Positions 17,342-25,506 of a stretch of 64,000 nucleotides of DNA are shown here, in pieces. The stretch's first letter is position 1; each line of letters opens with the position of its first letter. The stretch is taken from positions 682,001-746,000 of the forward strand of contig JBEVVG010000001.1 in NCBI GenBank assembly GCA_040507225.1, written 5' to 3'. The position numbers were made by a program, and so were the translations under genes. A model generated the notes under the pieces. That model was not told the DNA's origin. It made no database searches and saw only the letters and a list, made by a program, of their open reading frames with translations. Origin of the DNA: Thiodiazotropha sp040507225 (GTDB lineage Bacteria; Pseudomonadota; Gammaproteobacteria; Chromatiales; Chromatiaceae).

Positions 17342-20020
17342 TCAAAGTTTCAACGTCACCTGTACCAGCCCGGGATCCTCGGCGGAACGTGCCTGTTCAA
17401 ACCCCAGCACCTCGCAGAGTTTCAGCATCTGCCGGTTCTCTCTCAGCACATCCCCGTGCAACTGCTTGATGCCCCGCTGCCGGGCATAGTCGATGATTCT
17501 TCGCATGAGGAAGATTCCCAGCCCCAGCGCTGTCATGTCGTGGCGTACGATGATGGCGTATTCAGCATCTTCGTTGTCGGGATCGGCGATGATGTTGACC
17601 ACGCCGAAGATCTCCGTTTTCCCGGGAATTCCTGGTTCCGTGAGGATCAGTCCCATCTCCCGGTCATAATCGAGCTGGGTGAAACGTACCGCCGCGACAT
17701 GGGTCAGGGTCTTCATCGGAATGAAGAAACGGAAACGCACCTCTTCCGGGGTCAACTTGGTGAAGGCGGCCTGCAGGGACGGTTCGTCCTCCGGCAGAAT
17801 CGGACGCAGCATCAGGGTTCGCCCATCGCCCAGGGGGATCAGTTCCTCCAGTTCCTTGGGGTAGGGACGTATGGCGAGACGATCGCTGCCCCGGCCCTCG
17901 GCACGGCGGATCTTCATCCGGGCATCCAGGGCCACCACCCCATGTTCATCCGCGAGCAGGGGATTGATGTCGATCTCCTGGATTTCCGGCAGATCTATGA
18001 CCAGTTGAGAGACCTTGATCAGGGTCAGCGCGATGGCGTCCAGGTTGGCCCCTGGGGTATCCCGGTATCCTCTCAGCAGTTCGTAGACGCGGGTGCGGCC
18101 GATGACTTCGTGGGCCAGGCGCATATTCAGGGGTGGTAGCGCCAGAGCCTGGTCCTTGAGCACCTCCACTGCGGTGCCGCCTTGGCCGAACAACAGTGTT
18201 GGACCGAATTGGGGATCCTCACTGGCACCGATAATCAGTTCGTAGGCCCCATGCCTGCGGATCATGGGCTGTACGCTGAAACCCGAAAGCCGGGCCAGGG
18301 GATAGGCCTCGGCGATGCGTCGCTGCATGGCTTCGGCGGTCTCCCGGACGGCCTGCTCTCCGGACAGGTCGAGAATCACGCCGCCGGCATCGGACTTGTG
18401 GATGATTTCCGGTGAGACCACCTTGAGCACCACCGCGCCACCGATTTCAGCCGCCACTGCGCCAGCCTCTTCGGCACTCCGGGCCATGCGCGTCGTGACC
18501 ACCGGAATACCATAGGCGCCCAGCACCTGTTTGGATTCGGGTTCGCTCAACCAGTCGCGTCCCTCGGCCAGCGCCTGCTCGATCACCGCTTGGGCGATTA
18601 GCGGATCGGTGCTAAAGGCTTCCGGTATGGAAGCCGGCGTCTCGATCAGGGACTCCTGGTTGCGTTGGTAATTGACCATGTGCATGAACGCGCGCACTGC
18701 CTGCTCAGGGGTGGCGTAACCCGGAATGTGGTGAGCTGCGAACAGAGCCCGCGCCTTGGCGGCGGAACCCTCTCCCAGCCAACTCGTCAACAGGGGTACG
18801 GGCAGGGTGCTGGCCTGTTCGATGACCGATTCAGCCGCCTGCGTGCTGGAAGCCACGGCCGTCGGGCAATTGAGCACCAGGATGCCATCCACGGAACTCT
18901 CCTTGGCGACTGCCTGCAGAGCAGCCGCATAGCGCTCACCATCCGCATCGCCGATGATGTCGATCGGGTTACGCTGAGACCAGGTGGGGGGTAACACAAG
19001 GTTCAAGCTCTGTAATGCCTCATCGGACAGCACCGCCAGACGCCCGCCGGCATCCATGACCGCGTCAGCGGCGAGCACCCCGATGCCACCGCCGTTGGTC
19101 ATGATTGCCAGGCGATCTCCCTCCGGGCGACAGCCCATGGCGAGGGTCTCCGCAGCGTCGAACAATTCCTGCAGGGAGGTAACCCGTAGCATGCCGGCAC
19201 GTCGGAAGGCGGCATCGAATACTGCATCCGCACCGGCCAGTGCCCCGGTATGCGAGGCCGCGGCCTGGGCGCCTTCGGGATGCCGGCCCGCCTTCACCAC
19301 GATGACCGGCTTGACCCGAGATGCGGCCCGGGCTGCGGACATGAATCTGCGGGCATCCCGAATCGACTCGATGTACAACAGGATTGCCCGGGCCTCGCGT
19401 TCATTGGCCAGATAATCGATCAGGTCGGAAAAATCCACATCCGCCATGTCCCCCAGCGAGACCAGGTGGGAGAAGCCGATCCCCCGACTGTGCGCCCAGT
19501 CGACAATCGACGTGACAATGGCGCCGGACTGGGCAACAAAGGCCAGCCGGCCGGCATCCGGAGAACGGTGAGCGAAGCTGGCGTTGAGATGGATACCCGG
19601 TATCAGAATGCCGAGGCAGTTGGGGCCAACGATCCTCAGGGTATGAGGCCTGGCGGATTCCAGCATGGACTGCTGCAACTGCCTGCCCTGATCCCCCTGA
19701 CATTCGGCGAATCCGGCGCTGATGACGACGGCCGCCCGGGTGCCGCGCTGTCCGAGTTGGTCGATGATTTCGGGGATGGTGTCCGGAGGCGTGGCAATGA
19801 TCGCCAGATCCGGTGTATCCGGCAGACTTGCGATATCCGGATAGGTCCAGACACCGCGTATGTAGCGGTGTTTCGGATTGACCGGCATGATCGGCCCTTC
19901 GAAGCCCCCCTGAAACAGGTTGTGCGCCACCACATGGCCGATGGAACCGGCTTTGCGGCTGGCACCGATCAGGGCAACCGAGCGGGGCTTGAGAAGACTC
20001 TCGAGATTTCGGCTGGACAT
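17342..20020 (-). CDS. Pat-type protein: ADP-forming acyl-CoA synthetase fused to GNAT acetyltransferase
   Basis: An 892-residue protein with the PatZ/Pat layout. It has a CoA-binding Rossmann domain (SVALIGASRKAGSIGHVV near residue 14), a ligase domain with the ASHTGALAG histidine motif, an ATP-grasp domain (from about 480, VVLKVVSPEIIHKSDAGG) and a C-terminal GNAT domain (about 725-890). E. coli PatZ, 886 residues, acetylates lysines of acetyl-CoA synthetase and other enzymes. The divergent neighbour at 20231 is an AMP-forming acyl-CoA synthetase whose C-terminus carries the lysine motif that Pat enzymes modify, so it is the likely target. Whether the ligase half is active is unknown. Confidence 0.93.
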   Translation of the reverse strand: MSSRNLESLLKPRSVALIGASRKAGSIGHVVAHNLFQGGFEGPIMPVNPKHRYIRGVWTYPDIASLPDTPDLAIIATPPDTIPEIIDQLGQRGTRAAVVISAGFAECQGDQGRQLQQSMLESARPHTLRIVGPNCLGILIPGIHLNASFAHRSPDAGRLAFVAQSGAIVTSIVDWAHSRGIGFSHLVSLGDMADVDFSDLIDYLANEREARAILLYIESIRDARRFMSAARAASRVKPVIVVKAGRHPEGAQAAASHTGALAGADAVFDAAFRRAGMLRVTSLQELFDAAETLAMGCRPEGDRLAIMTNGGGIGVLAADAVMDAGGRLAVLSDEALQSLNLVLPPTWSQRNPIDIIGDADGERYAAALQAVAKESSVDGILVLNCPTAVASSTQAAESVIEQASTLPVPLLTSWLGEGSAAKARALFAAHHIPGYATPEQAVRAFMHMVNYQRNQESLIETPASIPEAFSTDPLIAQAVIEQALAEGRDWLSEPESKQVLGAYGIPVVTTRMARSAEEAGAVAAEIGGAVVLKVVSPEIIHKSDAGGVILDLSGEQAVRETAEAMQRRIAEAYPLARLSGFSVQPMIRRHGAYELIIGASEDPQFGPTLLFGQGGTAVEVLKDQALALPPLNMRLAHEVIGRTRVYELLRGYRDTPGANLDAIALTLIKVSQLVIDLPEIQEIDINPLLADEHGVVALDARMKIRRAEGRGSDRLAIRPYPKELEELIPLGDGRTLMLRPILPEDEPSLQAAFTKLTPEEVRFRFFIPMKTLTHVAAVRFTQLDYDREMGLILTEPGIPGKTEIFGVVNIIADPDNEDAEYAIIVRHDMTALGLGIFLMRRIIDYARQRGIKQLHGDVLRENRQMLKLCEVLGFEQARSAEDPGLVQVTLKL

Positions 20021-20230
20021 ATCAGATTTCGCCTTGAGATCACCGTTCTAGAATGCAGTACGTTTTCAGATACCGGGCCTGTCGTGGCGTGTATGAACGG
20101 GCCATCAAACCAATGATGGTCCGTTTTCATGGCTTGATCAAACCCGGGGCACGACGACACAGCAAGTCAGACTGTTTGCAGGGTTGAGGATCTATTTCTG
20201 AAACCACATGCGCTATGTTTAGATGAAAAC

Positions 20231-21922
20231 ATGCAACATGGTCATGAGATGAACGCGAAGTCCCCGGCATTCGACTGGTCGCCTGCCTGGCAGGAACTCG
20301 GAGGCCTACCACACGGTGGCGGCATCAATATGGCCCATGAGATCGTCGACCGTCATGCGCTGAGCGCACGGGGCGATCAGCTGGCCCTGCGCTGGTTGTC
20401 ACGAAACGGTAACACCGAGGACCTAAGCTACAGGCGGCTGCGTAATCTGAGCAATCGCTTCGCCAACCTGTTGAACGCTTTGGGCGTGGTTCCGGGAGAA
20501 CGGGTTTTCTGCGTGTTGGGACGGGTTCCGGATCTGTTTGTCGCTGCCCTGGGCAGTTGGAAGAACCGTTCCGCTTTCTGCGCCCTGTTTGCGGCCTACG
20601 GACCGGAACCCCTGTGCACCCGGTTGCAAATCGGCGAAGCCCGGGTACTGGTGACCAGCGCGCAGATCTACAACCGTAAGATCGCTCACCAGCGGGATCA
20701 ACTTCCCAACCTCGAATTTGTCCTCATCACCGGAGACGATACCCCTCCCGAAGGCACTCTGAGCCTGAAGCAACAGTTGGAGAGCATGAGCGAAGCATTC
20801 ACGATCGCACCTACCGATGCCGATGAGATTGCTCTTGTCCACTTCACCAGCGGTACCACGGGACGCCCCAAAGGGGCCTTGCATGCCCATGCCGCGCTGG
20901 TCGCGCACCGCCATACGGCCAGACTGGCGCTGGACCTGCGTCCTGGGGACGTCTACTGGTGTACTGCGGATCCCGGTTGGGTCACCGGGATATCCTACGG
21001 GATGATTGCGCCTCTGGCACTGGGTGCCCGGATCCTTCTGGACGAAGGGGATTTCGATGTGGAACGGTGGTACCGGCAACTCCAGGAACAGTCCGTCAAC
21101 GTCTGGTACACCGCGCCCACGGCGCTGCGAATGATGATGAAATACGGCGTCGAGGTGGCACACAAATACGATCTCAGCGGCTTGCGATATATCGCCAGCG
21201 TGGGAGAACCCCTGAACTCCGAGGCGGTACACTGGAGTCAGACGGCCTTCAACCAACCGGTGCACGATACCTGGTGGCAGACCGAGACCGGCGCTATCAT
21301 GATTGCGAATTATAAAGACATCGAACTTCGCCCCGGATCCATGGGACGGCCGCTGCCCGGCATCGAGGCGGCCCTTTTCGAGCAAGGGCCGGATGGCCGT
21401 CTCGAAGCGCTGAGCGATGGCAATGCACGGGGCCAACTGGCACTGCGATGTGGCTGGCCTTCGATGTTCCGGGGTTATATTGACGAAGCATCGCGGTATC
21501 AGGCCTGCTTTTACGATGGTTGGTACCTGTCGGGAGACCTGGCCCGGCGGGACGAGGCGGGCTACTACTGGTTTATCGGTCGCGCCGATGATGTCATCAA
21601 GTCCGCGGGACACCTGATTGGCCCTTTCGAAGTGGAGCGCACCCTGCTGGCACATCCGGCGGTGCTGGAGGCCGGTGTGGTGGGTATCCCCGATCCCATT
21701 CTGGGTGAATCGGTCAAAGCCTTCGTGGTACTCAGGCCCGGCAACACGCTCGATGCCGGTTTGACGCGCGATTTGATGGCCCATGCGCGCAAGCGCCTTG
21801 GCCCAGCGGTGGCTCCCAGAAGCATCGAGGCCCGGGACGAATTACCGAAAACCCGCTCAGGCAAGATCATGCGTCGGCGGTTGCGGGCGCAGGAACTGGG
21901 ACAGGCGGATGGTGATCTTTGA
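20231..21922 (+). CDS. AMP-forming acyl-CoA synthetase (acetyl-CoA synthetase-like)
   Basis: A 563-residue ANL-superfamily enzyme close in size to Bacillus AcsA, lacking the N-terminal extension of the ~650-residue Acs. Motifs include the P-loop-like HFTSGTTGRPKGALH, DTWWQTETGA (substrate/AMP pocket, typical of acetyl/propionyl-CoA synthetases), YLSGDLARRDEAGYYWFIGRADDVIKSAGH and the C-terminal LPKTRSGKIMRR. The lysine of the last motif is catalytic and is the usual acetylation site of Pat enzymes. It starts a probable operon with an acyl carrier protein (59-base gap) and a CoA-binding protein. The true start could be the ATG at 20249. Confidence 0.92.
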   Translation: MQHGHEMNAKSPAFDWSPAWQELGGLPHGGGINMAHEIVDRHALSARGDQLALRWLSRNGNTEDLSYRRLRNLSNRFANLLNALGVVPGERVFCVLGRVPDLFVAALGSWKNRSAFCALFAAYGPEPLCTRLQIGEARVLVTSAQIYNRKIAHQRDQLPNLEFVLITGDDTPPEGTLSLKQQLESMSEAFTIAPTDADEIALVHFTSGTTGRPKGALHAHAALVAHRHTARLALDLRPGDVYWCTADPGWVTGISYGMIAPLALGARILLDEGDFDVERWYRQLQEQSVNVWYTAPTALRMMMKYGVEVAHKYDLSGLRYIASVGEPLNSEAVHWSQTAFNQPVHDTWWQTETGAIMIANYKDIELRPGSMGRPLPGIEAALFEQGPDGRLEALSDGNARGQLALRCGWPSMFRGYIDEASRYQACFYDGWYLSGDLARRDEAGYYWFIGRADDVIKSAGHLIGPFEVERTLLAHPAVLEAGVVGIPDPILGESVKAFVVLRPGNTLDAGLTRDLMAHARKRLGPAVAPRSIEARDELPKTRSGKIMRRRLRAQELGQADGDL

Positions 21923-21981
21923 ATGTCTTCGGCCACCCGGTCAGCAGGCCCCGTATCGACACCGCATGACTTGGAATACTT

Positions 21982-22230
21982 ATGAACAGCGACGAAATCA
22001 AGAACACGATACTCGAGGTTCTGGTGCAGATCGTGCCGGAATTGGAGCCTGCCACACTGGATGCCCAGGTGAGTTTTCGCGATCAGTTCGAAATCGATTC
22101 CATCGACTATTTGAATGTGATACTGACATTGGAGAAACGCCTGCAGATCAGGATACCGGAAGTGGATTATCCGCGCCTGTCCAGTCTGCAGGGTTGCATG
22201 AGCTATCTGGAAAAGCAGCTCAACCCATGA
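21982..22230 (+). CDS. Acyl carrier protein
   Basis: An 82-residue acidic helical protein. The phosphopantetheine attachment serine is S40 in the sequence E-I-D-S-I-D-Y, close to the DSL motif of acyl carrier proteins. Its place directly after the acyl-CoA synthetase suggests a specialised carrier rather than the housekeeping AcpP, perhaps loaded with an acyl group made by the synthetase. The cargo is unknown. Confidence 0.9.
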   Translation: MNSDEIKNTILEVLVQIVPELEPATLDAQVSFRDQFEIDSIDYLNVILTLEKRLQIRIPEVDYPRLSSLQGCMSYLEKQLNP

Positions 22231-22318
22231 ACCCGGCTTCATCCATTCATATATGCCGCTATCGCCGACAGGCACCGCGTGCCGTCCAGACAATCACAGC
22301 CCCGGTTCAACGCACCGT

Positions 22319-22702
22319 ATGAAAACTTCAGACCCCCGTAAACGACATGTCGTGGTCCTGGGCGCCAGTAACAAGCCTTTGCGCTATTCCAACCAGGCGG
22401 TGCGATTATTGACAGAGAAAGGTTATCGGGTGACACCCGTTCATCCGAAAGTTGAGATGATCGAGGGGTTAAAGGTTGCGCCGAATCTGTCGTCGATACA
22501 GGAGCCGGTCGATACTCTGACCCTGTATGTGGGGCCCGAGCGGATTCAGCCCATGCTGAACGACATCATCGGACTCCGGCCGCAGCGGGTCATTCTCAAC
22601 CCGGGCACCGAGTCTCCCGAATTGATACACCGGCTGCAACAGTCCGGTATTCACCATCTTGAGGCCTGTACCCTGGTGATGCTGCGAATTGGCACATTCT
22701 GA
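22319..22702 (+). CDS. CoA-binding domain protein (YccU-like)
   Basis: A 127-residue Rossmann-fold protein with a CoA-binding signature. It opens with HVVVLGASNKPLRYSNQAV, continues with YRVTPVHPKVEMIEGLKV, and ends with ILNPGTESPEL and EACTLVMLRIGTF. Small proteins of this type bind CoA, but their roles are poorly known. It is 88 bases downstream of the acyl carrier protein in the same direction, which fits the acyl-CoA theme. The start at 22319 is preferred to an in-frame ATG at 22253, because the fold begins a few residues after it. No strong ribosome binding site is seen. Confidence 0.82.
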   Translation: MKTSDPRKRHVVVLGASNKPLRYSNQAVRLLTEKGYRVTPVHPKVEMIEGLKVAPNLSSIQEPVDTLTLYVGPERIQPMLNDIIGLRPQRVILNPGTESPELIHRLQQSGIHHLEACTLVMLRIGTF

Positions 22703-22810
22703 GAATCCTACACACATGAAAACATCGCTCCTTATCGCTACGAGTACCCCACATGGGGCAGGCTTGTTCGCTACAGGACACTTCTTATCATCAATTGGGA
22801 GTTGGAAATA

Positions 22811-23812
22811 ATGGGCATTCGAGTCGGAATCAACGGCTTTGGACGTATGGGACGGCTGGGACTGCGGGCCGGATGGGGCCGGCCGGGTCTGGAATTCGTG
22901 CGCATCAACGAGATATCCACTGACGCGGCGGGTGCCGCGCATCTGCTCAAGTTCGACTCGCTCCACGGAGTCTGGGAGCGGGAGTGCCGTGCCGATTCAG
23001 GTCACGTCATCGTTGACGGACAATCTATGGCCTATACCGCACACTCTGGGATTTCCAAGACCGACTGGTCGGAATGCGATATCGTCATCGAGGCCACAGG
23101 CAAGCACCACAAGGCCCCGGAATCGCTGCTCACCTATTTCGATCAGGGTGTCCGCAAGGTGCTGGTGGCAGCACCCACGGAAGGGGCCCTTAACATTGTC
23201 TACGGCATCAACGACGATCGTTATGACCCAAAGGAGCATCATCTAGTGACGGCCGCTTCCTGCACCACCAACTGTCTGGCGCCGGTGGTCAAGGTCATGC
23301 ACGAACGGGTCGGCATCCTGCATGGCTGCATGACCACGATTCATGACATCACCAACACTCAGACCATCGTGGACAAAGGACACAAGGACCTGCGCAGAGC
23401 TAGGGCCTGCAGCCAATCCCTGATTCCCACAACGACCGGATCCGCCAAGGCGATCACCAAGATCTTTCCGGAACTCACGGGCAGATTGAACGGGCATGCT
23501 GTCCGGGTTCCCCTGCTGAATGCCTCATTGACCGATTTTGTGTTTGAAGCGGCGCGACCGGTAACGGTCGAAGAGATCAACGGTTTCTTTCAGGAAGCGG
23601 CGGAAGGAGAACTCAAGGGTATCCTTGGCTATGAGGAACGCCCGCTGGTCTCGGTGGATTACCTCAATGATCCGCGTTCATCGATCGTGGACGCCCTGTC
23701 GACGATGGTCACAGACGGCACGCAAGTGAAGATTTATGCCTGGTATGACAATGAATGGGGGTATGTATCGCGTATGATGGATATCGCAGAAAAGCTTGCG
23801 AAGGGCCTGTAG
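22811..23812 (+). CDS. Glyceraldehyde-3-phosphate dehydrogenase of the ArsJ-associated type
   Basis: A 333-residue type I GAPDH with NAD-binding INGFGRMGRL, catalytic C151 in ASCTTNCLAP and H178 in TTIHDITNTQ. The sequence is closer to the ArsJ-associated branch than to glycolytic GapA. Hallmarks are the LRAGWGRPGLEFVRINEI opening, HLLKFDSLHGVW and NDPRSSIVDALSTMV. In that branch the enzyme makes 1-arseno-3-phosphoglycerate, which the ArsJ permease exports. No arsJ or arsR is nearby: the next 480 bases hold no gene, so the partner is absent here or elsewhere. The start at 22811 is used, with GGGAG upstream; an in-frame TTG at 22802 is less likely. Confidence 0.88.
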   Translation: MGIRVGINGFGRMGRLGLRAGWGRPGLEFVRINEISTDAAGAAHLLKFDSLHGVWERECRADSGHVIVDGQSMAYTAHSGISKTDWSECDIVIEATGKHHKAPESLLTYFDQGVRKVLVAAPTEGALNIVYGINDDRYDPKEHHLVTAASCTTNCLAPVVKVMHERVGILHGCMTTIHDITNTQTIVDKGHKDLRRARACSQSLIPTTTGSAKAITKIFPELTGRLNGHAVRVPLLNASLTDFVFEAARPVTVEEINGFFQEAAEGELKGILGYEERPLVSVDYLNDPRSSIVDALSTMVTDGTQVKIYAWYDNEWGYVSRMMDIAEKLAKGL

Positions 23813-24294
23813 GTGCCATTGCTGGGTCAGATACCTTGCGGAACCGCAGCACACGGCTCTTTCCCTCGCTGTTCCTCGGAGATCCAGGGTCCGAAGCGGA
23901 TCAGCGCAGCGACAGAAGCCCGTACTACCGGCGATAGAGGACCCGCCGGAACCGATCAATGATGAAACCTGCCGCCCGTTTGCCTGAATCCGGAGAACAG
24001 GCAACTTGCTGAAATCGCCGGGGCGACTCATCCGCAGGGTCGACGCAGGATGTATGGATCAATTATTCAAGTCGATCGCAGTTGCATTCCCTTCAGCAGG
24101 CCTCAAGACAGCCATTCTATCGCCGATGCCCCACACAGGGCAGGGGCCACGCCGTCACCTGGATGGGTCAGTTGTCGCTGAAACGCATTCGACTGCGAAT
24201 CGGCAACAACTGACCGGTTATCAATAGACGGGATCGGTCATGGAGCGCACTCAGAATGGTGATTTTGATTTACGAATACCTCTATTGATGAATA
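23813..24294. other. Non-coding stretch after GAPDH
   Basis: 482 bases between convergent GAPDH and rpfF genes without a credible coding sequence and without remnants resembling arsJ. It contains a nested inverted repeat at 24166-24215, described separately. Confidence 0.6.
24166..24215. repeat. Nested inverted repeat
   Basis: Outer arms GGTCAGTTGT and ACAACTGACC pair perfectly over 10 bases. Inside them ATTCG and CGAAT form a second stem around ACTG. The two stems could fold as one branched hairpin in RNA. There is no T-run, so it is not a classic terminator. It may act as an mRNA-end structure between converging genes or be a REP-like repeat. Confidence 0.55.
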
Positions 24295-25194
24295 TCAGGC
24301 AGACAGACTTTCCGAAACCGTGGGTTCCTGGCTGGCCATCATCCTGGATTGGGCTCTCACCAGACGGGACATGGCATTGATGTCACGATCAGACAGCGAT
24401 AATGCGGAGTCCACCCAGTAATCGGCGATATCATAGAGTTCCTGCTTGTCCAATGGCAGGATCCTGTTGCGCATTTTCAACACGGCTTTGCGAGTGATAC
24501 GCGTCTTCTTGTGGCGTCGAATGAATTGATGCAGCGCTTCATCCAGCCGGCCTTTGTCCGCGATCATGTCGACGATGCCCATGTCATAGAGTTGTTCCGC
24601 GGTGTAACCTTCGGCATTGATGATCATCTTCTCGACAGCCGCCGGTGCAATCCGTCGTGCGAGGAAGGAATAGGCGCCCATCCCGGGAAACATGTTGAAT
24701 ACCACTTCAGGAAATTTAAACTCACTGCCTTCCTCAGCGATAATATAGTCGCTCGAAAGCGCGGCCTCGAAACCAGCACCCAGTGAGGTTCCATTCACCA
24801 ATGAAATCGTGGTGAGATCATCGAATCCCAGGTTGCTGTGGTTGGTGTGAAGCACATCGATACTCAAACGGGCATATCGAGACAGGGTTTCCCGGTCGTT
24901 GTTTTTGATGCATTCCACAAAAAAGCCCAGATCTCCGCCCAGGTTGAATACTCCAGGGACGTCAGAAGTGAAGATCAGGTAGTCCACATCTCCATGAGGA
25001 TGCGTATTCCTACTAATTTGGTTGGTCAATCTTTTTTGAAAGCTGTCGATATCATGTAGGAGTTGATGAGAAAAGCAGGGGATGGCACCCGGATTCATCG
25101 CAAAAAATTGTGCCTTGATATCCTCCTGATAACTGACGTTGAGCGTATTATAACTGTGTTCAATTAATTCAATATTCTGAGTCGATGCTAACAT
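24295..25194 (-). CDS. rpfF: RpfF-type DSF synthase (crotonase family)
   Basis: A 299-residue crotonase-fold enzyme resembling Xanthomonas RpfF along its length: VFNLGGDLGFF, LVNGTSLGAGFEAALSSDYI, FPEVVFNMFPGMGAYSF and the late RLVRAQSRMM. The two catalytic glutamates of RpfF (E141, E161) correspond to E143 and E163 with the same 20-residue spacing. RpfF makes cis-2-unsaturated fatty acids (diffusible signal factor) from acyl-ACP. The ATG at 25194 is chosen because GGAGAG lies 7-8 bases upstream; the ATG at 25218 would place that site inside the gene. It is divergent from an RpfC-like sensor, as expected for a DSF pair. Cytoplasmic. Confidence 0.9.
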   Translation of the reverse strand: MLASTQNIELIEHSYNTLNVSYQEDIKAQFFAMNPGAIPCFSHQLLHDIDSFQKRLTNQISRNTHPHGDVDYLIFTSDVPGVFNLGGDLGFFVECIKNNDRETLSRYARLSIDVLHTNHSNLGFDDLTTISLVNGTSLGAGFEAALSSDYIIAEEGSEFKFPEVVFNMFPGMGAYSFLARRIAPAAVEKMIINAEGYTAEQLYDMGIVDMIADKGRLDEALHQFIRRHKKTRITRKAVLKMRNRILPLDKQELYDIADYWVDSALSLSDRDINAMSRLVRAQSRMMASQEPTVSESLSA

Positions 25195-25506
25195 GGTGAT
25201 ACTCTCCGTATTTGTCAATATACTGAAATGACTGGCATACTTTTACTTCAGTCAACTAACGATAACACAAGGATTCTCACACCTCTTTACTTAGTACTTT
25301 ATGTAACACGAATGTGACCAATCCCGGATTGTGTAACTTAAGCCTAATCCGGCGGTGGAGGTTATCAACGAAGCGGGGGAGTTTTTTTGACTTGTGTTAA
25401 TTTATTGTGATTTTCCTCTAATTTTTTCATTTGAGCGGAATTCGAAACACAAAAAAGTGGTTCCACCATCGGGAGGTCGGGCTCCAGCCAAGACGAGTAT
25501 GAGTTT
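25195..25506. promoter_or_regulatory. Divergent rpfF/rpfC control region
   Basis: About 312 AT-rich bases separate the divergent starts, so both promoters must lie here. No regulator site can be assigned with confidence. Confidence 0.5.

Noticed and set aside
20423..21784. Minus-strand frame of 453 codons inside the acyl-CoA synthetase gene
   Set aside because: Shadow of a clear ANL-family gene, with no recognisable domain.
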